A DNA stretch of 64,000 nucleotides from Isoetes taiwanensis (lineage: Eukaryota > Streptophyta > Lycopodiopsida > Isoetales > Isoetaceae). The position numbers and the translations under genes are program-made. The DNA lies in assembly GCA_021234155.1 (NCBI GenBank), contig JAJEKV010000525.1, positions 94,940 to 158,939 on the forward strand. Reading direction: 5' to 3'. Under the pieces are notes generated by a model. That model made no database searches. It saw only the letters and a program-made list of their open reading frames with translations, and was not told the origin of the DNA. Below, piece by piece: positions 32,166 through 43,394 of the stretch; the first letter of the stretch is position 1, and each line of letters opens with the position of its first letter.

Positions 32166-33522
32166 TATTTCATGTTATTGATCGGCTAGGGCAGAAGCTC
32201 ACAAACGAGGAAATTATAGGCTGTATCAGAAAGGTAAACCTAGTATTTTTTTTTTATAGTGGGGTTTAGGGTTCGGTTTAGGATTCTTTGTATTTGTTGT
32301 GCAAAGTTTTGTTCTTGGATGCCTTTCTTTTCACAGGCCTTAGGAGCACAGCTTGAAGCTGAAAGGGAACAAACCATTATACAAGTAGAAACATGTTTAG
32401 GCCGAGTTGTAAATGTGCAGTCTACAGACGAACATACAGTTCTAGAGTTGACAGGAGGAGACCATCCAGGGCTTCTTTATGTTACTCGAGTTCTTGAAGA
32501 CTTAGAATGCAATGTATCATCTGCTGAGGTTTGGACACATAACAGAAGAATGGGTTATCTTGTTTATATCATAGATGGAAACAATGGTGGCCCTGTTAAA
32601 GATGTGAAAAAGCTTCAGAGGATGATGGAACAACTTACGTTGATCTTGAATGTAGTAGGTGATAGCAGAGCTTCTCTTTCCAGTGGCTCGATTTATACAG
32701 AACGAAGACTTCATCAAATGATGCTTGCTGATGGAGATTACAACCCTTTCACTTCAGGCTCAACAGAAGTAGAAAGACCATCAATTCTTGTTGAACAATG
32801 TCCAAAAAGACAATATACAGTTGTTACCCTCAAGTGTAAAGATCAGCCTAAACTTTGACTTGCAATATGTAATCTTCCATGCGGCCGTGTGCTCACATGC
32901 TTCTAATGCATTTCATGTACATTTGTGTTTTCTATGCATGTAAATGTTACTATCCCTTTTAGTTAGTTAGTTAGTAATTTTAACGTCACCTCACAGAGGT
33001 ATAATAGTTTTGCTTTTGACATTTGGTGATACAAGTTTTTTCTTGTTTATGTTGATTTGTGCTTAATGTTTTCAGGATTAATATATATGGGACAAGAAGG
33101 ATTTGGTATTTAAGTACAGAAGAAGAGGAACACATTGTCCGATGTTTAGAGGTAGCAATTGAACTACGTGTTTCCCCAGTAAGTAGTGCATGCCATCAAC
33201 TCAGACCTGTTCCTTGTGTTTTCTGAACTTGATATCAAGATTAAATATGATGTATCTTATATAGGGCTTCAGGCTTGAGATATATAAATTATAAAATTGG
33301 ATTGCTGTCTCATGTTACTCGAGTTTTTCGCGAGAGAGGCCTCTCTATAACGAGAAAAGATGTGGCCACACTGGGTAACAAAGCAAGAATGTGTTTTATT
33401 GTGACTGATGTTTCTGGTAAACCAGTTGGGATGGACGTGATAGACACCATTTGACAAGAGTTGGAACAAGCAAGGCTTGAATTAAAAAGCATACCTGAAC
33501 AACTACTAAGCCGCCAACTCCA
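32166..33522 (+). pseudogene. ACT-domain-repeat (ACR) protein pseudogene with introns
   Basis: Exon pieces are 32166-32233 (VFHVIDRLGQKLTNEEIIG, end of the first ACT domain), 32337 to about 32915 (second ACT: TVLELTGGDHPGLLYVTRVL, AEVWTHNRR, then TERRLHQMML and VVTLKCKDQPKL), about 33075-33178 and 33265-33522 (last ACT: GLLSHVTRVFRERGLSITR, FIVTDVSGKP). Introns have GT-AG borders (AAG|GTAAAC, TTCACAG|GCC, CCA|GTAAGT, ATATAG|GGC). ACR proteins are plant amino-acid-sensor-like regulators with four ACT domains. Lesions: a deletion and frameshift after DQPKL, a frameshift at about 33290, and a stop in DTI*QELE near 33450. No N-terminal exons were found. Retained introns point to a genomic duplication rather than a retrocopy. 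Confidence 0.85.
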
Positions 33523-34730
33523 GAGATAACTTTACCAAAATATTGGCTTGGGAGTTTTTTTACACAATCTGGCTGGTTGCTCTCTAATCTGGGCTTGATT
33601 AGATCTTCATAATGAAGCATTCCTTGTGCTCCAGATGAAACAGGGCATCTCTGCAATAAATCTCATTATGGGATAAACAAATACCTTAAGCAACATTTGG
33701 AGCTAAATTACATTCTTGATGTAAAGGGGCAAATACCAACTATCCAGTTAACCAACATAGCATACAGAAACTAGGATATAATGGGTTCAAGTCCAGTAAG
33801 TTGTCGATTTGCTCAGTTTTTTATCATGCTATGTTAGCCATACTGGTTTTTAAGCCTGGGTAAGGAAAATTTCTTCCTTTACGTGTTCACATTCTGTTTA
33901 TTACATGAGGAAAAGGCCCTGATGGCAACAAAGACTTCAGTTGCGAATTTGCATGCCACATCAAATTAAAATTTCGCCAGATGCTCTGTTTCTTATAGAA
34001 GTTGTGTTTGGAAGGCATCGATTTAGCCTAGACTTAAAAGTATAAGGGCAAACTTCTTTTTTTTTCTAGAGGAGCTGGAAGCATCGATTTTCAAAGGGGA
34101 ATCACCCAACATTGAGATCACTGAGCTCGCAAATGCCAAAGGGGACTTTGTAACTCTGCTTGAAAGAATGATGCCAAAACCGGGCGAAAATATTGAGGCC
34201 TGCCCAATTTCGACGCAATGCAGCCTTCAAAATTCCTGAACTCAGACCACAGACAGAAATGTCTGCTCTAACAAATGGGGGCAAGAAAATGGGGGCGAGA
34301 AAATAGCAGACAGAGGAAGCAGAATCTAGCAAATTTAGGACAAGATTCATCAAAGCAAGCAGCAATACAATGGAATCGAAACCCAAAATCGACAGATTAT
34401 TATTACTTGGGCAAATGCGGGTGTCAAATGCCAAATGCGTGGCCTGAGCTTGAAAGAGGCCGGCTATGGCGGATATGGAAACTTCCAAAATCCAGACATA
34501 GCCCAATATGGTTTTTCCTCATTTCGTGGAAACTTCCACAATCGACTTAACCTAACATGGTTTTTCTTATTAGGCCATTATCTTTCTTATAAAGTTTTAT
34601 TCTCTTTATAAATGGTTTCCCCATTTTATTTTCTTTGTCCATTGCCACGTTAGGCCGAAATTGATATTTTTTGTTATAAAAGCAGTGAGATGTCCAATGC
34701 CATCCAGAATGATGTATGCGAAAATGGCTA
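33523..34730. other. No recognisable gene
   Basis: A 134-codon minus-strand frame at 34102-34506 and a 91-codon plus frame overlap and match nothing I know. Confidence 0.5.
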
Positions 34731-34732
34731 TC

Positions 34733-35165
34733 AGTTAGGATTTGCATATATATAGTTCTGGTGGCCATATGGCTGATAATGACGCCAACAAACCAACCAA
34801 ATGCACTGTTGTGGATCAAAGTTTGAACATTTTCATAGATCAATGTTAACCTCATGATGTTTTACCAAATGCATGCTTTATTAGCAACAACTATGCAATC
34901 TTCCATTCTTAGGGGGCACAAGGCGTGACTCTGTCTAAAAGGGATGCATATATATAGTTTTAGTGGCCATATGGCTGATAATGACGCCAACAAACCAGCC
35001 AAATGCACTGTTGTGGATCAAAGTAACATTTTTCATAGATCAATGTTAACCTTATGATATTTTACCAAAGCCAAATGCACTGTTGTGGATCAAAGTTTGA
35101 ACATTTTCATAGATCAATGTTAACCTCATGATATTTTACCAAATGCATGCTCTATTAGCAACAAG
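34733..35165 (+). repeat. Three diverged direct repeats
   Basis: GCCAAATGCACTGTTGTGGA, with ATTTTCATAGATCAATGTTAACC following, occurs near 34800, 34998 and 35070. The first two also share the upstream GGCCATATGGCTGATAATGACG part. Confidence 0.85.
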
Positions 35166-36061
35166 TATGTATCTAAGCACTTCTTCTAAAATACATAATC
35201 CATATTTCCCCATCAATCAATTGGATCATTGGAAAATCGAATAAATCATAATTAACCAGAGGCATGTCCATGGTATATCCAAGCTTTTTCATGAGAAAAT
35301 CACATTTAAAAAACACACACACGGCATTTTTCTGGTTTCATATTCATTTGGAACGACCAAGTTGTACAAGTTCCTTCAGAATTCAAGAAATTTTGAATGA
35401 GCTCGTAGTTTATTTGATCTAACAATTGTTCTGGATATTTTTGTTTACTTAAGTTCCAAATATGATAGAATTTGAATCACCAAATGAAAGGGATATAAAC
35501 GTGAACTAACTGGTATTCTTGAGACAGTTAAACAGGGAAGAATCATCCCACGGGCATAACTTGAGATTTTGAAATACTCGTCAGTTGGTTAAAAAGGGAA
35601 AAAAGTATCCCACATGCATGATATAGGCCCACACCCCAATTCCCACATTTACTTTACATTATTACCCCACCAGTATAAGTACACACAATAATTCACAAAT
35701 ATACATAGAATACGATTCATCCTTTTTGCTACGATGAATTATTGTGTTGATGTAATTTGAATTAGTCCAAATAGGAAGAAGTGTGATGCCCAAAAATGAT
35801 TATTGTTAATCTAAAAAGAGAACATTCTAAGTATCATGGCATTGTCACATGGCACAATTATCCAATTATCCATTTCAAAGAAAAAGTGGCAGATTGTATT
35901 GTTGAACGATTATCAAGTTTTGAATCTTTATCATCTCTAGTTAGTGGCTACTCCATTAAGAGATCTTGCATTCAAGTCTCTAGGGATTTGTCATATCTCC
36001 TCATGGATGCAGCTTTAAAATCACTTTTTGTTGTAGCACAAGCGAAAAAATACTATTTACT
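35166..36061. other. No recognisable gene
   Basis: AT-rich. A 90-codon plus-strand frame at 35796-36068 (MIIVNLKREHSKYHG...) just upstream of the tubulin pseudogene is unrecognised. Confidence 0.5.
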
Positions 36062-37236
36062 TATCTGATCTGCAGTTGTAGCACAAGTGAACGCGTAAAT
36101 GTATATTATAACGAAGCCAACGGTGGCAGATACGTTCCTAGAATCGTTTTGGATCTAGAGCCCGGGACCATGGATAGTTTAAGATTTGGACCTTATGGCC
36201 AAATTTTCAGATCCAATATTTTTTGTATTTGGACAGACTTGTACTTGAAATAATTCGGCGAAAGGACATTAGATGGAAGGGGCAGAGCTGATTGATGCAG
36301 TTCTAGATGTTGTTCGTAAGAAAGCAGAAAGCTGCGATTGCTTGCAAGGATTTCAAGTTTGTCATTCTCTTGGGGGAACTGGTTCTGGCATAGGAAGGCT
36401 TCTAATATCGAAGATCAGAGAGGAATACCATGACAGAATGATGGTAACGTTCTTTAGTTTTCCATCTCCAAAGGTTTCTTATATTGTTGTTGAACTCTAC
36501 AATGCAACTCTTTCTGTTCATCAACTTGTGGAGAATGTAGACGAATGTATGGTATTGGATAACTAGGCTTTCTATGATATTCAAAACTCTCAAGCTGGTT
36601 ACTCCTATGTTTGGGAATTTAAATCATCTCATTTCTGCAACATTGAGTGGGATTACATGCTGCTTGAGGTTTCCATGCCAACTAAATTCCGGTCTTAGGA
36701 AGCTGGCAATAAACCTTGTTCCAATTCCAAGGCTTCATTTTTTCATGGTGGGGTTTGCACCTCTTACATGAAGACGCTCACAACAATATCGAGCTCTAAT
36801 AGTACTAGAACTAATAAAACAAATGTGGGATGCCAAAAACATGATGTGTACAGCTGATCTAAGGGATGGAAGATACTTGACAACATCAGCAATGTTCAGA
36901 GGTAAAGTGAGCACAAAAGAGGTGGATGAACAGATGACTAATGTGCGGAACAAAAATTCTTCATACTTTGTAGAGTGGATCCCAAAGAATGTGAAGTCTA
37001 GTGTGCATGATATTGCAATAACTGGGCTTAAAATATCTTCTACCTTTGTTGGCAATTCTACTTCAATACAGGATATGTTCAGAAGGGTTAGTGAGCAGTT
37101 GACTACTATGTTCAGAAGAAAAGCTTTCTTGCATTGGTATACTGGAGAGGGAATGGATGAGATGGAATTTACTGAAGCTAAAAGCAGAGGCTGCCTAAGA
37201 TTGCTGCTTGTTTTGGTAAAAAAAAATTGTCTATAA
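36062..37236 (+). pseudogene. Processed beta-tubulin pseudogene
   Basis: Starts at the SDLQL block, continues [18 protein letters not shown] and [20 protein letters not shown], skips the next block, then from 36273 reads [20 protein letters not shown] and [19 protein letters not shown], the tubulin GTP-binding loop with one Gly missing. Further on come [69 protein letters not shown] and [17 protein letters not shown]. It has stops, several frameshifts, no introns, a missing N-terminal region and a divergent C-terminus after EFTEA. Lack of introns suggests a retrocopy. Confidence 0.93.
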
Positions 37237-37985
37237 TTCTACTAGGATATTTTGCAAACCTTGATGAGTTTAGTTATTATTGAAGGTTCAGTACATTGCT
37301 GAGACTATTGTTGTCATATTTGCATAGGCTACCTACTTTCTATTCGCAAGTATTACAACTTTACTTATAGATCTAATGGCTACTTCAGTCCCATATTGCT
37401 AGACAAAAAAACATACATTTGTAGTGACAATGTACAGAGATTTTAAGCTTGCCTTTCTTATTATTTTTGCTAAAAATATCTCTTCCTCTAACAACACATG
37501 CTTTAGAGATTGCAAGACAAATTGCTACAAACCTAAAATTAAGAAAACGACATCCTATGTTCATAAATATTTACATGGCTTCACACAATCCAAAAAACAC
37601 CTAGCACGAAACAGCAAAACAGAACCCATGAAAATATATTTCTCTGGGCATCGAAGGGCAACCCCTCGTGCGTAGCACCTTGTTTGAGAATGTTTATGTG
37701 ATTCATATTCTTCTCTATGCCTGCAGCCCGCCATAGCTGTAAGTTCTCGATTCCGGCAGAACTGCAGTTGGTAGCAAAAAAAAATTCCCTTCTCTTCCTT
37801 GGCCGAGGCCGTGTACGGCACTAGCTTTTTGTTGGAACTCAATGGCTTTGTTGGATGGCCCTTATTTTTTTATCCCGTTAAAAAAAAACGAGTAGGAGAA
37901 AGGCCCCCATCCAAAGATTACTAGTACATAAACGCGATGGTTTTAAGTACGCCCGATTTGGGTTGGCCTCCCATGACAACCTTCT
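37237..37985. other. No recognisable gene
   Basis: AT-rich DNA. A 93-codon minus frame at 37561-37842 has no recognisable domain. Confidence 0.55.
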
Positions 37986-38570
37986 GATCGGAGGGTTTCC
38001 ACGGAAAATCGGAAGGGTTTCCATGGAAACCCTTCCAAATTTCTAATTTCTGAAATCAAGAAGGGTTTCCATGGAAATACGGAAAGGTTTCCATATTTGA
38101 AAATCGGAAGTGTTTCCGTGGAAAACAGGAAGGGTTTCCACAAAATTATTATTTTTTTAATAGTTACGCACGTGAGCCTTTATGGCTCACGCTTTTCGAC
38201 ACGGACGCCTGACATTAAGGCGCACCCATCCATCAAGGACTGTAAGTATCTTCAAGAACAAAATTCAAATTGCAGCAAGGAGATTTTTGCGCCAGATCGT
38301 ATTAGGCTAAGGAAGAAAAGATTTGACAATAGAACCAGAAGGATCCTATTGTGGATTTCGGACGCAGATTGGAACTGTAAATTGCAACCTATCTTAAAAA
38401 TTTCCCTTTGAACAATCTGGTATGAAATCGTAATCGGAATGGTCGTATTCGTATTCGGAAGAAATGGAAGGTCTGTGAGGATTAATCTTCTCAGAAGTAG
38501 AAGGGGAATGGATTGATCTGGCATTGTGCTGCTGATTTAGGAACTGAAATGCCGCTGTGGTTTTGGAAGG

Positions 38571-39002
38571 TCATGGAGATCTTAAGACAGGATTCTGATC
38601 CCCTTTTTTCCGAATCTGCAGAAATGGATCTGACAGATTCGAGGGCAAGGCCAAGTTCTGAACCTCTTCATAAGCATCATTTAAAATCCCTGTGTAGAGC
38701 GCAACAGATTTAGGGTATTCAAAGAACGGAACCACAGGGATTCTTTCATGCCTCTGTGCAAGAGGGTTTGCAGAGTGGATATCTTTATCGCAAGAAACAC
38801 AAAGAACTGCCGCATCCGCTTTGCAGGTTATAGCGGCAGGGGCATTTTCGCAAACCTCGCATAGCCATACCCTTTCATGCTTTGAAGCAAGCTTATTTGC
38901 TCCATGTACACCTTCGTCGCAGCTTGGACACAAATAAGCTGCATCTGCCCCACAAAATAACACGGCTCCACCCCCCTGACATCCGTCGCAAGGCCTTGGC
39001 AT
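38571..39002 (-). pseudogene. CONSTANS-like two-B-box protein, 5' fragment
   Basis: 143 codons from MPRPCDGC. B-box 1 spans residues 5-42 (C5, C8, C17, C25, C28, H33, H42) and B-box 2 spans 48-85 (C48, C51, C60, C68, C71, H76, H85), all ligands present, with the [17 protein letters not shown] and [15 protein letters not shown] blocks of the CONSTANS-like group. The protein stops after about 55 further residues. The C-terminal CCT domain is absent, so a photoperiod-type transcription factor activity is not expected. Its reading frame is clean, so it could make a microProtein-like B-box peptide. It lies downstream of the invertase fragment, same strand, inside the probable Pack element. Confidence 0.8.
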
Positions 39003-39169
39003 CTCTGTTTTGCTCTCAAATCCGCCCTAACATGCAGTTCAGAGCAGATTTCTCTAAGTGGGATTCAAATCCGGCAATCTCAAGCTTATTTAGCTTCAAA
39101 TTCAGCAAACCAAAGCAGACTCTTCTTCAAATCTTACACTTCAAAGCATGTCTAAGCTCAGGATAGGGA

Positions 39170-39659
39170 TTTTTGAGAAAAATTTACCTGCTAAAAGATA
39201 AATACATGGTGACAGATCCAGACTATACCCCGTGTATATCATACCATTCATCAGCCTGCAGAGCAGGGTTAAGGAAAAGCCAATTGATTAAATCCTCGAA
39301 AACGGCATGGCCCCAGCTTATAGTGCCCCAGATCGCTGCATGCTGGTTGTATTGGTAGAATGGTAAAATCCGCTGTAGAACAGTCCGTTTGGATCATTCA
39401 TCCAGTTTTTTGGGGGCTGGAAATGGAAGGCGGTACAGCCGGAACTGCCATGCTTGGATTCTTCAAAGTTTTCGGGGGCTGCGAGATTTCTTGGAGCGTT
39501 TTGGGCAGATCTGGCAAGGAATGAAGCCGTGAAGATTGCTGTTATCAACTCCAAAGCTGCGGAGAGAAATAATGTTGTAAGAGATCGCTTTTGTGCGGAT
39601 TTGTAATAGGAAATGCCAAAGCATGGCTTTCTCTCAACTTCCTGCTCTGCTGCTCCCAT
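39170..39659 (-). pseudogene. Acid invertase (GH32 beta-fructofuranosidase), 5' fragment
   Basis: From 39659: [19 protein letters not shown], a hydrophobic segment ([20 protein letters not shown]) fitting the signal-anchor of vacuolar invertases, then [20 protein letters not shown] with the NDPNG catalytic motif. A small deletion after GFYH shifts the frame; it continues [35 protein letters not shown], then a stop where Trp is expected (GV*SGSVT). Coding similarity ends near 39190 at an AG|GTAAAT donor-like site. The usual tiny DPN exon is fused to its neighbours without introns. A broken fragment, not an active sucrose-cleaving enzyme. Confidence 0.85.
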
Positions 39660-40259
39660 CGTTGTACCTGATTGCTCCTATAAAACACTTCCTCGATCGA
39701 CTGTAGGCCTTCCTCAATCGCCAAACGCAAAGAAAATCGCCAGAGGAAGAGCTAAAGAACAAAAAAAAAAAATCATTTTCTTAAAAAAAAAGCTCTTCAA
39801 TAATAACAGTCGTAAACAATTAATTCGAAGCATTAATTACCGGTGGATATCTTAGAAAACCAAAAAATTATATTCTTGTGGAAACCCTTCCGTGCTTCAA
39901 TGAGGAAACCCTTCCGGCTTTTAGGGAAATTTGGAAGGGTTTCATTTTTTTTTTTTTAATAACCCCAATCGAGGGAGATAGTGTGAGCGACATAAACTGC
40001 CATGTGAAGCGAACGTAACTAATAAACTATCTAATATCTGGTCAATGGCTATTTAAATTTTGCACCGTATTCATGCCAACGCATATGGTGAAAAAATGGT
40101 CGAATGAACAGCTCACACATACAAATATAATAAGTCAGAAAAACGTGCATTAATGGGTCGACGGCTGGGATGAGCTGGCAGGGCAATGAATACGCAGCAC
40201 TAAAAGTTCTAAGCATTTCCGAAAATTTCTTCCCTAGTATTCGCTTCCGACTTTCGGAC

Positions 40260-41531
40260 ATGGGCAATCCAGTAGGCTTGGCTGTTGTGCTCTCCATCGC
40301 CAGCATCATTGTCTCGGCTCTTCAATGGAAAATTGCACCAGACCAGATTCCCGTCTTCTGGAACTTGCACGGTTTGTTTCTGTCCAATTTTCCTATCTTT
40401 GCAGGGTTTGTTTCTTCCCAATTTTTCCTGTGTCAAAAATGGTTCTTCTTCATTTTGTTATTTCTCTGATATCATAAAGAGTATTTCTCTAATCTAGCAA
40501 TTCTTTCATTCTTAACAGAGCAGCCAATTCTTTTGGCCCCCAAATGGCTTGGCCTCTTTGCCTTGCCTCTTCTTGTTTTCATTGTTCCTTATATCATTTA
40601 TCAGTTCGCTGCTCGCGATGCCAAGCTAGAGAAACAAGGGTATGTTTTCTTTCAATCGATGTTTAAAATGTCAATTCAATGTTTTTGTTATTATTTTAAG
40701 TAAGTGTTGTTTATCACCAGACAAGCAGTAACATACTTCAACATGATACAAAAGTGCCAGGGAATAATAAAAGTCTCCATTCTTAAGATAGTATGCCCAA
40801 AAATTCTATGCAGGGAGAGTGATATGCAAGTTCTATGTCGAGATAGTAACAGTCTGCATTCTTAAAGATAAGGTGCACAAAAAGTCTATTTACTAATCCA
40901 ATGCTTTTACTTACCATAGGTCTGAAGCCAAACATGCAGCTGCTCATATCATTGTACTCCCAGGACTTTTCCTATTCTTTGTCCATATATTTATTGTCCT
41001 AGAAGCTGCAACAAGCCATACACAATATTTTAATTCGCGCATCTTCACTTCATCCATTGCTCTTTGGTTGTTTATTTGGCTCGGTTACAATGTCCAGGTA
41101 TGTAATCTTATATAAGGCAATTTGTAATTAGATATGGAGCCAAGGATATGACGAAGTTATGGATATGATGTCTATACTCAGTACGTACAATTGAACTCCA
41201 CCATTGGGATATTGACACCATGGACTGTCAGTGATGGAGGAGTGTGGAAACAAACTCAAACTCATGCAAGTAAGTTTGCTGTTCCAGTTACAAACGTTTT
41301 TCTTCTAATTATCTATTTTTGTTAATTACATGATTGTTTTATTTTGGTGCAGCTGGAGTGCTTATTCTATTTGGGCTGGTCTTATTGATAGTTTCTCTCG
41401 TCGTCCCATTGAGTCTCGCCTATTTCATTACCACTCTCATTCTATGTCTACTGCCCTATCCATATCTTTTCATCTATTCATATGCCATCAAGAGAAGTCC
41501 AGAAGAAATCACAGAGCCATTAGTAGCTTAG
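40260..41531 (+). CDS. DUF1648/SdpI-family integral membrane protein (225 residues, five exons)
   Basis: Exons 40260-40371, 40519-40639, 40920-41097, 41182-41269 and 41353-41531 have GT-AG borders and sum to 678 nt with no stop. DUF1648-like start: MGNPVGLAVVLSIASIIVSA, then PDQIPVFWNLH (about 27-37), like the P.iP.HWn block. About six hydrophobic spans follow. The SdpI signature is near 142-165: NSTIGILTPWTVSDGGVWKQ, matching the bacterial G.RTPWT...-.vW..T block with Leu in place of Arg. In bacteria, SdpI proteins protect cells from the SdpC toxin and signal through a repressor, and relatives are uncharacterised membrane proteins. The role here is unknown. An in-frame upstream Met at 40170 would add 30 residues; I prefer 40260 because the hydrophobic start follows it. 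Expression unproven. Confidence 0.82.
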
Positions 41532-42027
41532 AGCCACTAGTAGCTTAACCTTGTTTCTTGTTTTTCAATAGACCAGAAATGTTCTCCGTTGACTCTTGGC
41601 ATGTATGACGTGGTAATTGCCTTTTTTCATATCCTTGTACCATGGCCTTGCCTATAAGTGAACCTTCCTTGCAACTTGCACCCAAATTTAGCAATATTTT
41701 AATTTCAACCTGCGAATAATAACTAATTTAATATTCATGAAACTATGTTCAAAATTGATAAGCTATGGGATATGTGAAAAAGAAATCACGAGTATGATGA
41801 ATGTCCCTTTTTTATTGGATTGCTTATCTAAGGGTTTGGCATGGCATATTGAATTGAATACATTTTTTACGTTCGACAGGGTTGGTGTACTTTTAGAGTT
41901 GATGGTGTCTTTTGGCTAATTGGCATATTCTATTTGTATGTCAAAAAAAGAAACAATTGGGTTGTTATCTATCAAAAAGAGGTTTTTTAATCTTAGCCGT
42001 TAAAAGAATGTTATTTATTCTCTGTAT
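41532..42027. other. 3' flank of the SdpI-like gene
   Basis: AT-rich, no gene. No polyadenylation site can be assigned with confidence. Confidence 0.5.
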
Positions 42028-42146
42028 AGGGGAAGGGAAGTAGGAACTTCCCTTCTGCAAAATCGGCAAGGGCCCTGCGACCGGCGGCAGTCGGGAGCGG
42101 ATCTGCCGACTTTTGCTGAAGGGGAGCCCCTACTTCCCTTCCCCTA
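42028..42146. mobile_element. 119-bp TA-flanked MITE
   Basis: TAGGGGAAGGGAAGTAGG at 42028 is inverted at the end (CCTACTTCCCTTCCCCTA, ending 42146). The arms stay similar for about 45 bp (CTTC.GCAAAA.TCGGCA in both). TA at each end fits a Tc1/mariner-type duplication. Confidence 0.75.
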
Positions 42147-42547
42147 CAAAATAGAAGTAGGGGAGCTATTTTTTCGGATTTTTTTTACAGTTCACAGTGT
42201 TTTGAACAGATTTAAAGAGTTCTTCAGTAGATTTGAAGAGATCTGGCAAAGATTAGACATTCTTTGATTGTTCTATGACCAGATAAGGAAAAAAACTACC
42301 TACCCCTGCGAATATGCTGGTCCTGCGAAGATCCTGCCCCACGAAGTCTTTGCACTCTAAGATCTGGCGCCCGGCGAAGAACAGCTGAAGACCAACACAG
42401 ATTGGTGAAAGCCTTGCGAAGAAATTGTGCGAAGCCAGTCAGGCGCAATGAAGCAAACTAGCTTCCATTTTGCAATATTTGGCCATGCCACGCATCGCCT
42501 TATGATTGGGTGCCAGGGAATAAAAGCGACCCTACTTCTATTTTGTA
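42145..42547. mobile_element. 403-bp TA-flanked MITE adjoining the previous one
   Basis: Ends TACAAAATAGAAGTAGGG (42145-42162) and CCCTACTTCTATTTTGTA (42530-42547) are exact inverse copies. It shares the TA at 42145-42146 with the 119-bp element, as if that one inserted into this element's flanking TA. Confidence 0.75.
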
Positions 42548-43375
42548 TGGTGGTATGGAAACTGGGGAGCAGATTTTAAGGGCCCCACAATCGGCGGGAG
42601 CTGGGAGTGGGTCTAGAATCGCAACCCTATTCCAGGTCGCCACAACATGGCAAGTGGGTCGATTTACCTGCTAATCACCTGCACATAACTTTTTGAGCGG
42701 AATTGTTGAGCCCTTTTCCATTTCGAAGGCGGAAGAAGAGACCCAGTTGCCATGTTGTATATGTGCCGAAAACGTTTATATTCCAATTAGCTGGCCTCTA
42801 ACATGGACGTCATCTCATATGCATGTCTATTTTATTTTTTTATTTTTTTCTTTTGGGCTCTTGACATGCAAACTTTCAAATTTTAAAGGAAGCTTTTCTA
42901 CTCTGACTGTTTTTTCATTTCTGAGTTGAGAAGTGAATCAACGACTTCTTGCTGCATAAAAGTTTATAGACCTCAATTCCATTAACTTGAAATTCTTCCA
43001 TCAACTTGAAATGTAGAAATAATAACAATTTCAATTTCAATATATGTGGAATTGCATGCAAGTTAAAATACTATCTATCTATCTATTATCATTAATTCTA
43101 GCAAGTCTCACGAGTAGTTGTCCTACTTAACAAAGCGTGGACAACTCTCAAAGATTGATGAAATAAAGGCATTGTGCTACTTCAGTGAAATAGCGCCGCT
43201 GCGTGATTTCAAATGAATAGCGCAGTGGTGCCATTTGTATGCTTATTAAATGTCATGCTATTTGCTCATATGATTGAAACAATGTTGTTGTGCCAATTAA
43301 TCTGACATGATGCAGCCACATCATTCCCAGGGGGTCCAAACCATCATCCAATTAAATTGGGATTATGTCAACTCC
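42548..43375. other. No recognisable gene
   Basis: 42585-42640 (GGGCCCCACAATCGGCGGGAG...) echoes the interior of the 119-bp element. A TATC microsatellite lies at about 43072-43090. Confidence 0.6.
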
Positions 43376-43394
43376 CACTAATAGAATATAATAT

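Larger units (their letters stand above)
37989..39950. mobile_element. Probable Pack-type element carrying invertase and B-box fragments
   Basis: Both edges carry arrays of GGAAGGGTTTCCA: at 37990, 38011, 38025 (inverted), 38069, 38090, 38106 and 38128 on the left, and at 39879, 39904 (both inverted) and 39931 on the right. The innermost copies with their neighbours (GGAAGGGTTTCCACAA then an A/T tract) match in inverted orientation at 38128 and 39879. Another matching pair is GGAAACCCTTCCAAATTTC at 38025 and its inverse at about 39925. Between lie two unrelated 5' gene fragments on the minus strand. Subterminal repeats in both orientations around captured gene pieces suggest a CACTA- or Mutator-like non-autonomous element. 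Exact ends and target duplication were not found. Confidence 0.6.

Noticed and set aside
34102-34506. 134-codon minus-strand frame
   Set aside because: No recognisable motif or intron context, and overlapped by an opposite-strand frame; kept only as unassigned DNA.
37420-37435. TTTGTAGTG as a possible CACTA right end
   Set aside because: No subterminal repeats or matching left CACTA end with a 3-bp duplication nearby.
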